Assembly (NCBI GenBank): GCA_002483345.1 | Contig: DLHS01000015.1 | Span: 220,525-284,524, forward strand | Direction: 5' to 3' | DNA: 64,000 bases | Source of the DNA: Bacteroidetes bacterium UBA7662 | GTDB lineage: Bacteria > Bacteroidota > Bacteroidia > UBA7662 | Shown here: in pieces, positions 35,279-44,987 of the stretch | Layout of the letters: every line of letters starts with the position of its first letter | Numbering within the stretch: position 1 is the first letter of the stretch | Made by a program: the position numbers and the translations under genes | The notes under the pieces: generated by a model | Told to the model about the DNA's origin: nothing | Database searches by the model: none | The model's input: only the letters and a program-made list of their open reading frames with translations

Positions 35279-36766
35279 TCAGGAAGCTGGTGGCGGAGCA
35301 GGATGTACCAATAAGGTAGATTCTTTCTCCACAACCACTGCGCCGGCCACGGCACCCTTGGGTTTACGCACATATTTACGCTGTGTATACATCACGGCAC
35401 ATAGATTTTCGGTCTTGCCTTTGCTGTGCCAGGCCGCCCAGGCAGCAGCCTGTTCCAGAACCGGTTGCGGGATTTTTTTGCCCGCCGACCGGATCACCAC
35501 ATGCGACCCCGCATGGTTACGGGCATGCAGCCAGAGATCGTCCTTGTGAACCAACCGCAGCAATTCGTCATTCTGCTTTGCATTTTTCCCCATCCAGATT
35601 TCGAGATGCTGTAAAGTCCAACGCCGGAAGGGGAAGATATTTTCAGGCTGCGCCTTTTCTGCGAGCTTTCTCAGTACCCGCAACTGGGTGGTGGCTTCCA
35701 GCTCCTGCAGTTTTTGTTTGAGCAGTCCCAGTTCGTAAAGGGTGATGGTTTTTAGATTTTCGAGCTGCTGACCTTCAATATGCTGGTTTTTGGCCTTCTG
35801 AAAGTAGCGGGAAGCGTTTTCAACGACGGTTTTGGTAGGATCCAGTCTGATTTTGACTTGTTTTTGGGTGAGATAATCCTCCACCAGCATAAAGGAGCTC
35901 CCCGCGACATGCAGATGGGCAGCGCTCAGCAGCAGATTTCCCCAATGCTCAAAATGGCTGTCTTTCGCTAGTTGTTTCAGCAGCGCATGGTGCTCCGCCA
36001 GTTTTTTCTCCAGCCGGCTGATTTTATCGGAGACAGGCTGCATCAAACGCCTTTTTTCTTGTCGAAGCAGAAAATCTGGCAGATAAGCTTTAAAGAAGGC
36101 ATTGCAGGCAGCGATTACATCGGGATAAGCCACCGCATCAGCCGGCGGATCCGGATAAAAACCCGGCTGACCATTGGACGGCAGCCGGTAAAGCGGAGCC
36201 TTTTCCAACAAAGGCAACATAACAGACGCATCCGATTTGACAGTCACCAGTTCGGCGGGCAGTTTCTGCCACCAAATAGAATTTTCGCTGATTGCGCTAT
36301 TAATTACTTTTTTAAAGTCGGATTCTTCAGTATACAGATTGCCATCAAAATCATAATCGTTTTTGATGATACGGCGGAAAGGACCTGCCAGTTTTTGGTT
36401 AGCATCGGTCAGCAATACATTGCCTAAACGCCCGAAACAACGCACCCACAACGACCAGCCATTCTCAAACTGCAGCCACAACATTCTTTCTCCTGCAATG
36501 GCGGCCACTTTCAACAAACGAACGCCCCACAATTGGGTGAATTGCTTTTCGTAATGTCGTGGCCTGGCCGGATCCTCCGGCCACAGGGTGAGCAGGGTAA
36601 AATCGGTAGCAAAGTTCAGTTTCAGGGTAAATACAGACGCTGTCTTTTCAAAATGAAGCTGCAAATCTTCTCTTTGCGGACTGTAGGCAATCACCAGGGT
36701 TGAATCTTTCAGCACTTCGTTCAGCTCGGCAGCCAGTCTGCGGAGTAGGAGGTAATGGTTAATCAT
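35279..36766 (-). CDS. NFACT-family ribosome quality-control protein (RqcH-like)
   Basis: 495 aa with the NFACT-N domain (about 1-200), a coiled-coil middle (about 240-370, SDKISRLEKKLAEHHALLKQ and QLENLKTITLYELGLLKQ) and the NFACT-R domain containing LWLHARNHAGSHVVIRS. RqcH/Rqc2 proteins bind stalled 60S/50S subunits and add alanine tails to the nascent chain. At 495 aa it is shorter than Bacillus RqcH (about 570) because some N-terminal parts are condensed. Older annotations call the family fibronectin-binding. It overlaps the MBL-fold gene by 4 bp. Confidence 0.82.
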   Translation of the reverse strand: MINHYLLLRRLAAELNEVLKDSTLVIAYSPQREDLQLHFEKTASVFTLKLNFATDFTLLTLWPEDPARPRHYEKQFTQLWGVRLLKVAAIAGERMLWLQFENGWSLWVRCFGRLGNVLLTDANQKLAGPFRRIIKNDYDFDGNLYTEESDFKKVINSAISENSIWWQKLPAELVTVKSDASVMLPLLEKAPLYRLPSNGQPGFYPDPPADAVAYPDVIAACNAFFKAYLPDFLLRQEKRRLMQPVSDKISRLEKKLAEHHALLKQLAKDSHFEHWGNLLLSAAHLHVAGSSFMLVEDYLTQKQVKIRLDPTKTVVENASRYFQKAKNQHIEGQQLENLKTITLYELGLLKQKLQELEATTQLRVLRKLAEKAQPENIFPFRRWTLQHLEIWMGKNAKQNDELLRLVHKDDLWLHARNHAGSHVVIRSAGKKIPQPVLEQAAAWAAWHSKGKTENLCAVMYTQRKYVRKPKGAVAGAVVVEKESTLLVHPAPPPAS

Positions 36767-37530
36767 GCCTCGAACTTCAGGACGAGTCCGTCGTAAGCCA
36801 GGGCCATGCCCTGTGGAAGTTCCAGATTAACTTCTGCATGCGTACCCAGCTGGTGGCTGATGTGTGTGAAATAAGTCTGCCTGGCACCGATACGTCGGGC
36901 CATAACTTTGGCTTCCTCCAGGGTGAAGTGCGAGATGTGTGGCTCCCGGCGCAGCGCATTGAGCACCAAGGTATCACAACCTTTTATTTTGGCTATTTCA
37001 GCTTCAGAAATCTGATTGGCATCGGTGATGTATACAAAATCACGAATACGGAAACCCAGTACCGGCAGCTTGTAATGCATCACCTCAATGGGTAGGATTG
37101 TTTCTCCATTCAGGTAAAAAGGGAGGTTTTCAAGAGGATGAAGCGTTATTTCCGGTACCCCTGGGTATTTGAAATCTGTAAATACATAGTGAAACTCGCG
37201 CCGCAAGGCATCCTGCACTTCCGGCGTTGCATACATATCCATGGCCTTGCGCTGCAGGAAATTGAATGCCCTTATATCGTCCATCCCGGCAATGTGGTCT
37301 TTGTGGGCATGGGTATAAACAACTGCATCGAGTCTTTTCACCCCTGCCCGCAGCATTTGCTGTCGGAAATCAGGGCCGGTATCTATGACAAAATGTACTT
37401 TATCCGTCTGGACAAGTACAGAACTTCGTAAACGTTCATCCCTGAAATCGGGAGAAGAACATACTTTGCAACTGCAGCCAATCACTGGGACACCCTGTGA
37501 AGTGCCGGTGCCAAGAAAAACCACCCTCAC
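36763..37530 (-). CDS. MBL-fold metallohydrolase (PhnP-like)
   Basis: 255 aa metallo-beta-lactamase-fold hydrolase. The metal motif HxHxDH is H74-A-H76-K-D78-H79. The N-terminal GTGTSQGVPVIGCSCKVC, with three cysteines, is typical of the PhnP cyclic-phosphodiesterase branch. It probably hydrolyses phosphodiesters; the phn genes are not nearby, so a phosphonate role is not supported by context. It overlaps its neighbours by 4 bp on both sides. Confidence 0.88.
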   Translation of the reverse strand: MRVVFLGTGTSQGVPVIGCSCKVCSSPDFRDERLRSSVLVQTDKVHFVIDTGPDFRQQMLRAGVKRLDAVVYTHAHKDHIAGMDDIRAFNFLQRKAMDMYATPEVQDALRREFHYVFTDFKYPGVPEITLHPLENLPFYLNGETILPIEVMHYKLPVLGFRIRDFVYITDANQISEAEIAKIKGCDTLVLNALRREPHISHFTLEEAKVMARRIGARQTYFTHISHQLGTHAEVNLELPQGMALAYDGLVLKFEA

Positions 37531-37799
37531 AGCCGGATCTCCGTTTGTCGCAACTCCTGGTGGATTTTGCGGGATTCAGGGCTCAGCAACTCCACATCAA
37601 ATTGTAATTGTTGCACAATTTCGCTGAGTGCCTGGATTTTTGTCTCTACCGTGTAAAACTTGTTAACCACCACTACCTGTTGTTCTTCCAGCAGGCAATG
37701 GCCCGACTTGAAGTTGCCTTTTTCATAGCGCAGCTTCAATCCGGCCTCTTTAAGGAGATTTTCAATTTTTTTGAGATACAAAGGACTGTTTTTCGACAA
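37527..37799 (-). CDS. Small conserved hypothetical protein
   Basis: 90 aa, cytosolic, not recognised. It has a mixed alpha/beta look, with LLEEQQVVVVNKFYTVETKI as the central strand pair and a helical end. No cysteine pair or catalytic motif. It is the first gene of the minus-strand run to 31398 and overlaps the MBL-fold gene by 4 bp, which supports it as a real gene rather than a chance frame. Confidence 0.7.
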   Translation of the reverse strand: MSKNSPLYLKKIENLLKEAGLKLRYEKGNFKSGHCLLEEQQVVVVNKFYTVETKIQALSEIVQQLQFDVELLSPESRKIHQELRQTEIRL

Positions 37800-37897
37800 A
37801 ACGAGGGGATGATTGAATGGAACAAAAATGAGAAAAAATGGTTAAAGACTTCACGCAGTTATGAGATGGTTATCAACCAAGACCACTGCTTTTTCGT

Positions 37898-37905
37898 TAA
37901 TTTTG
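37898..37905 (+). promoter_or_regulatory. -7 box TAATTTTG upstream of mnmA
   Basis: Exact TAnnTTTG, 16 nt before the ATG at 37922, in the 122-bp divergent gap 37800-37921. Confidence 0.5.
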
Positions 37906-37921
37906 AAGGTTTAAGATCAGC

Positions 37922-39031
37922 ATGTCAACCAAAGGAAGAGTTTTAGTAGCCATGAGTGGCGGCATCGACAGTACGGTGGCGGCCATTATGCTCCATGAGG
38001 AGGGCTACGAAGTGATAGGTATTACCATGAAAACATGGGATTATGCCGGTGCAGGGGGAAGCAAAAAAGAAACCGGCTGTTGCAGCCTTGATTCGATCAA
38101 TGATGCCCGTGAAATCGCCGTAGAACGTGGTTTTGCCCATATGATACTGGATATAAGGGAAGAATTCGGCGATCATGTCATTGACAATTTCGTAGGTGAA
38201 TACATGGCCGGCCGTACACCCAATCCCTGTGTATTGTGCAATACCCACATCAAGTGGGAAGCCCTGCTCAAAAGAGCGGATATGCTCAATTGTGAATTCA
38301 TCGCAACCGGTCACTATGCATCCGTGGTAGAAGAAGATGGCCGTTACCACATCCGCCGCGGACTGGATGCCGGCAAAGATCAATCCTACGTACTGTGGGG
38401 ACTGACGCAGGAAAGCCTCAAACGAACGCTTTTCCCCATGGGTAAATTCCATAAAACCGACATCCGGCAAATGGCCCTCGATATGGGCTATACCGCCCTG
38501 GCTGCCAAAAGCGAGAGCTACGAAATCTGCTTCGTACCCGACAACGACTACCGGGGTTTTCTGAAAAGACGGGTTCCCGGTCTGGAAGAACAGGTAGATG
38601 GTGGTTTATTTGTGGATAAAGAAGGTAAAATCCTCGGCAAACACAAAGGATATCCCTTTTACACCGTCGGGCAGCGCAAAGGGCTTGAAAAAGCCTTCGG
38701 CAAGCCGATGTATGTCACCGAGATAAAACCGGAAGCCAATACCGTTGTTTTGGGGGAACTGGATGATCTGGACCGCAATGGTATGCGTGTTGGCAGGGTT
38801 AATCTGCAGAAATATGCGAAATTGCCGGAAGAAGGACTTGAAGTCATCGCCAAAATACGCTACAAAGACCCCGGAAGTCCTTGCCGTATCTGGCAGGAAG
38901 GCGACAAAATCAAAGCCGAGTTTTTCACCATGGTCAAGGCAATTGCCCCCGGACAGTCGGCTGTTTTTTACGAAGACGACGAGGTTGTAGGAGGTGGATG
39001 GATTGAAGCATCTTATGAAATAAATGATTAG
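37922..39031 (+). CDS. mnmA: tRNA-specific 2-thiouridylase
   Basis: 369 aa enzyme that thiolates U34 of Lys, Glu and Gln tRNAs. The PP-loop SGGIDS is at 12-17. The two catalytic cysteines are C106 in NPCVLCNTHIKW and C203 in YEICFVPDNDY, equivalent to E. coli C102 and C199. The central and C-terminal barrels are complete (GQRKGLEKAFGKPMYV, PGQSAVFYEDDEVVGGG). It is followed 3 bp later by the secreted protease, so it heads a run that continues through the TonB receptor. Confidence 0.96.
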   Translation: MSTKGRVLVAMSGGIDSTVAAIMLHEEGYEVIGITMKTWDYAGAGGSKKETGCCSLDSINDAREIAVERGFAHMILDIREEFGDHVIDNFVGEYMAGRTPNPCVLCNTHIKWEALLKRADMLNCEFIATGHYASVVEEDGRYHIRRGLDAGKDQSYVLWGLTQESLKRTLFPMGKFHKTDIRQMALDMGYTALAAKSESYEICFVPDNDYRGFLKRRVPGLEEQVDGGLFVDKEGKILGKHKGYPFYTVGQRKGLEKAFGKPMYVTEIKPEANTVVLGELDDLDRNGMRVGRVNLQKYAKLPEEGLEVIAKIRYKDPGSPCRIWQEGDKIKAEFFTMVKAIAPGQSAVFYEDDEVVGGGWIEASYEIND

Positions 39032-39034
39032 AAT

Positions 39035-40684
39035 ATGAAGATAATCAGCAAGTTATTACTTTTAGGACTGACCCTTGTCGGTTTCGATTCGGTTGCCCAG
39101 ACTGGCGATCGTCATTGGGTGGAATTCACCGATAAAAACAACAATCCGTACAGCCTGAATAATCCTGCTGATTATCTTTCAACCCGCGCCATCGCCCGCA
39201 GAACCCGGCAGAACATCGCCCTGGATTCGAGCGATCTGCCGGTAAATCCGCATTATATCGATTCATTGGTCAGTCGCGGCGCAGTGATCCGAAATCGCTC
39301 CAAATGGCTGAATGGAGTGACTATAGAAGCGAGTCCGGCTGAACTGTCACAAATACAGGCATTGCCATTTGTAAAAAGAAGTAGTCCTGCAGGTCGTATT
39401 GTTATCCCTGCCTCCCGGCGGATGATGCCCACAGAAATGAAAGCCGGTCAGCGACTGGCATATACCCCTGCTGAGTATGGCGATTCTTACAACCAGATTG
39501 CCATGCACAAGGGGCATACCCTGCACGATGCCGGTTTCAGGGGGGAGGGGATGCTGATTGCCGTATTTGATGCCGGGTTTGTGAATGTGGACATGCTGGC
39601 TTGCTTTGATTCGCTGCGGATGAACAACAAAATCAAGGAAACCTGGGATTTTGTAGACCTCGACAGCAGTGTTTACCATGCCGATTCTCATGGCACCTAC
39701 GTATTGGGCTGCATAGCCGGTTGGTTGCCCGGCAGCCTTATAGGAACCGCCCCTAAAGCTGATTTTCTGCTTTATCGTACCGAAAACAATGTCGGAGGCA
39801 GTGAATATATCATTGAAGAAGACAACTGGGTGGCTGGCGCAGAACGCGCTGACAGCGCCGGAGCAGATGTTTTTAATACGTCGCTCAGCTACACCACTTT
39901 CGACGACCCTGCCATGAACCATACCTACAACGACCTGGATGGCAATACAACCCGTATTACCCGTGGTGCTGACAAAGCTGCTTCCAAAGGCATCATGGTA
40001 GTGGTAAGTGCCGGTAACTACGGCAGCAGCAGCTGGCAATACATAGGTGCCCCGGCCGACGGAGACTCTGTACTGGCCGTAGGAGCGGTAGATGCCGGTG
40101 GAAGCAAAGTTGGTTTCAGTTCAGAAGGCCCAACCCCCGATGGACGCATCAAACCCAATGTAATGGCTCAGGGTGGTTCAGCCATCAGCTGCGGTCTGAC
40201 CAGCGGCATCACCCCTGTAAGCGGAACATCCTTTTCCGGACCTATCATGGCCGGCCTGGTTGCCTGTCTCTGGCAGGCTCATCCGGAAGCAACCAATATG
40301 CAGATTTTGAGAGCCATAGAGCTGAGTGGTAACCGTGCTGCAACCCCGGATAATCTGTACGGTTATGGCATTCCGGATATGAGCGCAGCACGACTGGCAT
40401 TGTCTGTACCCCCTGTTTCAGGCCCTGATTTTACGTTGCAGGCATATCCCAATCCGTTTACAGCTGCCTTTGATCTTGTTTTTACAGCAGTTCAGCCAGG
40501 AGCAGCCGCTATTACCATTTCAGACCTTCAGGGCAGGATTGTATTAAGTATGGATTATACTGTAACAAATCCGGGTATTCAGACGTTGTCACTTCAACTG
40601 CCACAGAACGCCCGCTCTGGTATCTATATGCTAAGTGTAGTTCAGCAGCAGCAATCAAACGTTTTGAAACTCCTGAAAAACTGA
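39035..40684 (+). CDS. Secreted subtilase (S8) with type IX sorting domain
   Basis: 549 aa serine protease. Signal peptide 1-21, an I9-like propeptide region (about 25-125), then the catalytic domain with D179 (AVFDAGF), H219 (DSHGTYV), N328 (SAGN, oxyanion hole) and S399 (GTSFSG). The last ~80 aa are the Por-secretion domain (AYPNPFTAAFDLVF through VLKLLKN), so it should cross the outer membrane by T9SS. It is 3 bp after mnmA and its TGA shares one base with the TonB receptor ATG. A role in releasing peptides for that receptor is inference. Confidence 0.93.
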   Translation: MKIISKLLLLGLTLVGFDSVAQTGDRHWVEFTDKNNNPYSLNNPADYLSTRAIARRTRQNIALDSSDLPVNPHYIDSLVSRGAVIRNRSKWLNGVTIEASPAELSQIQALPFVKRSSPAGRIVIPASRRMMPTEMKAGQRLAYTPAEYGDSYNQIAMHKGHTLHDAGFRGEGMLIAVFDAGFVNVDMLACFDSLRMNNKIKETWDFVDLDSSVYHADSHGTYVLGCIAGWLPGSLIGTAPKADFLLYRTENNVGGSEYIIEEDNWVAGAERADSAGADVFNTSLSYTTFDDPAMNHTYNDLDGNTTRITRGADKAASKGIMVVVSAGNYGSSSWQYIGAPADGDSVLAVGAVDAGGSKVGFSSEGPTPDGRIKPNVMAQGGSAISCGLTSGITPVSGTSFSGPIMAGLVACLWQAHPEATNMQILRAIELSGNRAATPDNLYGYGIPDMSAARLALSVPPVSGPDFTLQAYPNPFTAAFDLVFTAVQPGAAAITISDLQGRIVLSMDYTVTNPGIQTLSLQLPQNARSGIYMLSVVQQQQSNVLKLLKN

Positions 40685-43071
40685 TGTATTCTACATTTAA
40701 CAAGACTCAGAAACGTGGATTTTTATTCACGTTTTTGTTTTTTACTACCTTTCTCACCCCCGCTGTTTATGCCCAGAAATTTACCATCAGTGGTTATGTA
40801 CGTTCTGAATCTGGTGAAACGCTCATAGCCGCCAATCTTTACATCAGGGAGAAGCAAAAAGGTGCCATATCCAACGAATACGGTTTTTATTCTATTACGC
40901 TCGAAAAGGGCGAGTATGAAATTGCTGTCAGTTACCTGGGTTTTAACCCGGAAGTAGTTAAAGTGAAGCTGGATAAAAACATCAGCTATAATTTTAAACT
41001 CAAACCATCCTCGATTACCAAACAGGAAGTAGTGGTAGAAAGCACCCGACCCGATGAAAACACCAAAGATGTGGGCATGGGCAGGGTCGATCTGGAAGTA
41101 GCCAAAATCAAGGCACTGCCAGCTTTGATGGGAGAAGTAGATATACTAAAGGCCATTCAGCTTTTACCTGGTATACAATCGGCAGGAGAGGGGAACACCG
41201 GATTTTACGTACGGGGTGGCGGTCCCGACCAGAACCTGATACTGCTGGATGAGGCTGTGGTGTATAATGCAGCGCATTTACTTGGCTTTTTCTCTGTCTT
41301 TAACGCTGACGCTATCAACAATGCCACCATCATCAAAGGTGGTGTTCCTGCCAATTACGGCGGGCGTATATCCTCGGTGCTGAACATCACCATGAAAGAT
41401 GGCAGCGACCAGGAGTACATCACGCAGGGTGGTATAGGCCTGATAGCCTCGCGGCTGACCACGGAAGGACCCCTCGTTAAAGGCAAAAGTTCGTTTATTC
41501 TGTCAGGCCGCCGTACTTATATTGATGTACTGGCAGATCCCTTCATACCCGATGATGCCCGCGCCAAAGGAAGCGGCTATTTCTTTTACGACCTGAACGC
41601 CAAAGCGAATTACCGCATCAGCGACAAAGACCGGATTTATTGGTCAGCCTATTTCGGACGGGATGTTTTTGTTTTCAATAATCAGGAAAACGGTTTTCGT
41701 TTTAGTGTCCCCTGGGGAAATGCTACCACGACGCTGCGGTGGAACCACCTGTTCAACAACAAGCTGTTTCTGAATACCAGTGTGATTTACAGTGATTTTG
41801 ATTTCGGCACCTCTGTAGAACAGTCGGAGTTTAAGTTTTCACTCAATTCCGGGGTAAAGAACCTGACTGCCAAGATGGATCTCGATTATTATCCGTCGCT
41901 CCGGCATCAGCTGAAGTTCGGCGGTCAGTATATCTACCACATTTTCCAGCCCAGTGTGGTGCAGGCCAGCAGCGGGGATAATAATTTCAGCCTGCCCGGT
42001 GTCAAAAACCTCTACGCCCATGAATTTGCTTTGTATGTGAATGATCAATGGGATATCAGCGATGCCTTTCAGGCGAACATCGGGCTGCGGGCTTCTGCTT
42101 TCAGGCAGGTTGGACCCTATATTTTCGAGCAATACGCCGATCCCAATCTGTTTGAACTTACAGAGAGAACAGAATATGCGGCAGGAGCGAAGGTAGCCGA
42201 CTACGGTGGCCTGGAGCCACGCATCGGCTTGCGGTATTCCCTCGACCAGCATTCTTCTCTGAAAGGTGGTGTCACCCGCAATCTGCAATATATACACCTG
42301 GCCTCCTCTTCGGGAAACGCACTGCCAACAGATTTATGGATACCCAGCACCCGCAAAGTTGCGCCGCAGATTGGCTGGCAGTACAGCCTGGGCTATTTCC
42401 GTAATTTCAACAACAACGTTTGGGAGAGTTCAGTAGAAGTTTACTACAAAACCCTTGAAAATCAGATTGACTTCAGGGATGGTTCCGTTAATGGACTGAA
42501 CGGCAATATCGAAAACGACCTTGTTTTCGGGACAGGAGAAGCCTATGGTGCAGAATTTTTCCTGAAAAAACGTACCGGAAAACTCACCGGCTGGGTAGGT
42601 TATACCCTGGCCTGGGCCTGGCGGCAGTTTCCCGACATCATGCAGGGCCGCCGGTATCCCTATAAATTCGACCGGCGCCACGATATGTCTGTTGTAGCTT
42701 CTTATGAGTTCGACAAACGCTGGACCTTTTCTTCCACCTTTGTGTTTGCCACCGGGAATGCCTACACAGTCCCTGAATCGCGTTACTTTATCGAAGGAAG
42801 AATCATCGACCAGATTGGCGACCGCAATACCTACCGGCTGGCCAATTATCACCGCATGGATCTGGCAGCTGTATTTACCCCTGCCAAAAAAGGCAAACGC
42901 CTCGAAAGCACCTGGACCTTTGCCATTTACAATGTCTATAGCAGGTTGAATCCCTATTTCATTTACATAGAAAACCAGGGGTCATTGCAACAGCAAAGTC
43001 TGACGGTGCAGGCCAAGCAGGTTTCTTTGTTTCCTATCATACCCTCAGTCACCTGGAACTTCAAATTCTGA
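40684..43071 (+). CDS. TonB-dependent outer-membrane receptor
   Basis: 795 aa. Signal peptide ends near VYAQ (about residue 30). A carboxypeptidase-D-like beta-sandwich (ISGYVRSESGETLIAANLY, about 34-112) precedes the plug (about 130-235, with FYVRGGGPDQNLILLDEAVVYN split over two strands). The beta-barrel fills the rest and ends in an aromatic residue (TWNFKF), as needed for outer-membrane insertion. Such receptors import siderophores, peptides, sugars or other ligands with energy from TonB. The ligand is not readable. Its ATG overlaps the protease TGA (TGATG). Confidence 0.92.
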   Translation: MYSTFNKTQKRGFLFTFLFFTTFLTPAVYAQKFTISGYVRSESGETLIAANLYIREKQKGAISNEYGFYSITLEKGEYEIAVSYLGFNPEVVKVKLDKNISYNFKLKPSSITKQEVVVESTRPDENTKDVGMGRVDLEVAKIKALPALMGEVDILKAIQLLPGIQSAGEGNTGFYVRGGGPDQNLILLDEAVVYNAAHLLGFFSVFNADAINNATIIKGGVPANYGGRISSVLNITMKDGSDQEYITQGGIGLIASRLTTEGPLVKGKSSFILSGRRTYIDVLADPFIPDDARAKGSGYFFYDLNAKANYRISDKDRIYWSAYFGRDVFVFNNQENGFRFSVPWGNATTTLRWNHLFNNKLFLNTSVIYSDFDFGTSVEQSEFKFSLNSGVKNLTAKMDLDYYPSLRHQLKFGGQYIYHIFQPSVVQASSGDNNFSLPGVKNLYAHEFALYVNDQWDISDAFQANIGLRASAFRQVGPYIFEQYADPNLFELTERTEYAAGAKVADYGGLEPRIGLRYSLDQHSSLKGGVTRNLQYIHLASSSGNALPTDLWIPSTRKVAPQIGWQYSLGYFRNFNNNVWESSVEVYYKTLENQIDFRDGSVNGLNGNIENDLVFGTGEAYGAEFFLKKRTGKLTGWVGYTLAWAWRQFPDIMQGRRYPYKFDRRHDMSVVASYEFDKRWTFSSTFVFATGNAYTVPESRYFIEGRIIDQIGDRNTYRLANYHRMDLAAVFTPAKKGKRLESTWTFAIYNVYSRLNPYFIYIENQGSLQQQSLTVQAKQVSLFPIIPSVTWNFKF

Positions 43072-43073
43072 CC

Positions 43074-43994
43074 ATGAAAAAGCAATTTATTTTTCTGCTG
43101 ATTGGCCTGAGTGCTTTGTTTTTTCAGGCATGCGAACGCGACATCACCCTCGATTTGCCTGATCCTAAAAATTACCTGGTAGTACATGGACAGATTGAAC
43201 CCGATTCATTCGCAATTGTAAGTCTTTCCCGCAATTCACCCTATTTCCAATCGGTTGACCTGGCAACGGTGGCCGGTTTGCTGGTAAATGGTGCCCTGGT
43301 AATTGTAAGCGATGGGGTACAACTGGATACCCTGCGTCCTGCATTCTATTTTCAGCATTTTACCTTGTTCAACTACCAGGGGACAAAAATCAAGGGGGAA
43401 TTTGGCCGCACGTATACGCTTCGTATTGTCACACCCGATGAAGAGCTTACGGCCACCACAACCATTCCGCAGGCTGTCGCTTTTGATAGTCTATGGGTAC
43501 GCAGCAAGGCTGATATTATACGGGAGGCAGGCAATGTGCAACCGACTCCCCGCGATGAGGAGCTGATGCAGCTTTATTTCCGGTATATGGATCCGCCACT
43601 GCCGGGTAATTATGTACGGGCTTTTTCACGCCGTAACCAGGAAACACTTTGGAGCAGCGATTTCAGTTCTATCTATTCCGATGACCTGATCAATGGGCAA
43701 ACTGTTGATTTTATTCTGCAAAGGGGCAAGGAGGCCTATCTTTTCAACGATTCCCTCACTTTTGAAGAATATGGTTATTTTGAAAAAGGTGACACCATAT
43801 ACACCAAATGGTGTGCTTTGGATAAGCCGCATTATACCTTCTGGAATACCTTACAATCTGCCATCGGTGGCAGCGGAAACCCTTTCAGCACCCCCACCAT
43901 TGTAGCTACCAATATCCGGGGTATACGCGGGAGAGGGCTTGGAATATGGGGAGGGTATGGAACTTCACTCGACACCTTAATTGTTGCTCCATAG
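43074..43994 (+). CDS. DUF4249 lipoprotein
   Basis: 306 aa lipoprotein: signal and lipobox ALFFQAC with C20, then a beta-rich DUF4249 domain (DITLDLPDPKNYLVVHGQI, GRTYTLRIVTPDEELTATT). DUF4249 proteins sit beside TonB-dependent receptors in Bacteroidota and are thought to act as surface lipoproteins with them, by analogy with SusD. It is 2 bp after the receptor. No ligand-binding motif is obvious. Confidence 0.88.
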   Translation: MKKQFIFLLIGLSALFFQACERDITLDLPDPKNYLVVHGQIEPDSFAIVSLSRNSPYFQSVDLATVAGLLVNGALVIVSDGVQLDTLRPAFYFQHFTLFNYQGTKIKGEFGRTYTLRIVTPDEELTATTTIPQAVAFDSLWVRSKADIIREAGNVQPTPRDEELMQLYFRYMDPPLPGNYVRAFSRRNQETLWSSDFSSIYSDDLINGQTVDFILQRGKEAYLFNDSLTFEEYGYFEKGDTIYTKWCALDKPHYTFWNTLQSAIGGSGNPFSTPTIVATNIRGIRGRGLGIWGGYGTSLDTLIVAP

Positions 43995-43998
43995 CACT

Positions 43999-44006
43999 TA
44001 CTTTTG
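43999..44006 (+). promoter_or_regulatory. -7 box TACTTTTG upstream of trxB
   Basis: Exact TAnnTTTG overlapping the end of the DUF4249-trxB gap, 18 nt before the ATG at 44025. It would allow trxB expression independent of the receptor operon. Confidence 0.5.
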
Positions 44007-44024
44007 CCTAAGTTTTTTAGAAAG

Positions 44025-44966
44025 ATGAATTCAAACACCGAACATGTCAAATGCCTGATCATTGGGTCAGGTCCTGCAGGCTATACTGCCGCTATTTACG
44101 CTGCCCGTGCCGGCCTTAAGCCCGTCATGTACCAGGGTTTACAGCCAGGAGGTCAGTTAACCATCACCACCGAAGTAGAGAACTATCCCGGTTATCCGGA
44201 GGGGGTACAAGGTCCTGAGATGATGGAAGATTTCCGCAAACAGGCTGAGCGTATGGGTACAGATGTACGTTATGGGCTTGCAACTTCCGTCGATTTCAGT
44301 GGCCATCCGCACAAAGTGGTCATTGATATGGAGAAAGAAATCACAGCTGACGCAGTGATTATTTCCACAGGAGCATCCGCCAAATGGCTTGGTTTGCCTT
44401 CTGAACAACGTTTAAATGGTTTCGGCGTTTCTGCCTGCGCCGTTTGTGATGGCTTTTTCTTCCGGGGTCTGGATGTGGCCATTGTGGGTGGGGGAGATAC
44501 CGCTGCCGAAGAAGCCACCTATCTGGCCAAGCTCTGTAACAAAGTGTATATGATTGTACGCCGCAATGAGCTGCGGGCCAGTAAAGCCATGCAGGAGCGT
44601 GTTTTCCGTACCGAAAACATAGAAGTACTGTGGGAAACCGAAACTGAAGAAGTGCTGGGCGACAATACCGTGGAATCCGTGCGGGTGAAAAACGTTAAAA
44701 CCGGCGAAACGCGTGAACTCCTTGTAAAAGGCTTTTTTGTAGCCATCGGCCACCAGCCCAATACCGAGATTTTCAAACCTTACCTGGATATGGATGAAGT
44801 TGGCTACCTGATAACAACACCAGGTACCTCTAAAACCAATATCCCGGGTGTATTTGCCAGTGGAGATGCCCAGGATAAGATTTATCGCCAGGCTGTAACC
44901 GCCGCGGGTTCAGGCTGTATGGCCGCCCTGGATGCAGAACGCTGGTTAGGTGAGCATGGTCTTTGA
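44025..44966 (+). CDS. trxB: Thioredoxin reductase
   Basis: 313 aa from ATG 44025; the in-frame TTG 44004 falls inside the promoter box. FAD motif CLIIGSGPAGYTAAIYAARAG is split at GSGPAG (14-19); the redox pair CAVC is C138/C141, and the NADPH motif GGGDTA is next. It reduces thioredoxin with NADPH in the cytosol and could supply the thioredoxin-like proteins in this window. It follows the DUF4249 gene by 30 bp and ends at a terminator. Confidence 0.95.
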   Translation: MNSNTEHVKCLIIGSGPAGYTAAIYAARAGLKPVMYQGLQPGGQLTITTEVENYPGYPEGVQGPEMMEDFRKQAERMGTDVRYGLATSVDFSGHPHKVVIDMEKEITADAVIISTGASAKWLGLPSEQRLNGFGVSACAVCDGFFFRGLDVAIVGGGDTAAEEATYLAKLCNKVYMIVRRNELRASKAMQERVFRTENIEVLWETETEEVLGDNTVESVRVKNVKTGETRELLVKGFFVAIGHQPNTEIFKPYLDMDEVGYLITTPGTSKTNIPGVFASGDAQDKIYRQAVTAAGSGCMAALDAERWLGEHGL

Positions 44967-44987
44967 TTTATAAAGCGCGTATATCAC

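Noticed and set aside
35279..36766. Fibronectin-binding adhesin
   Set aside because: No signal peptide or surface anchor. The NFACT-N, coiled-coil and NFACT-R order fits a ribosome-associated RqcH-like protein.
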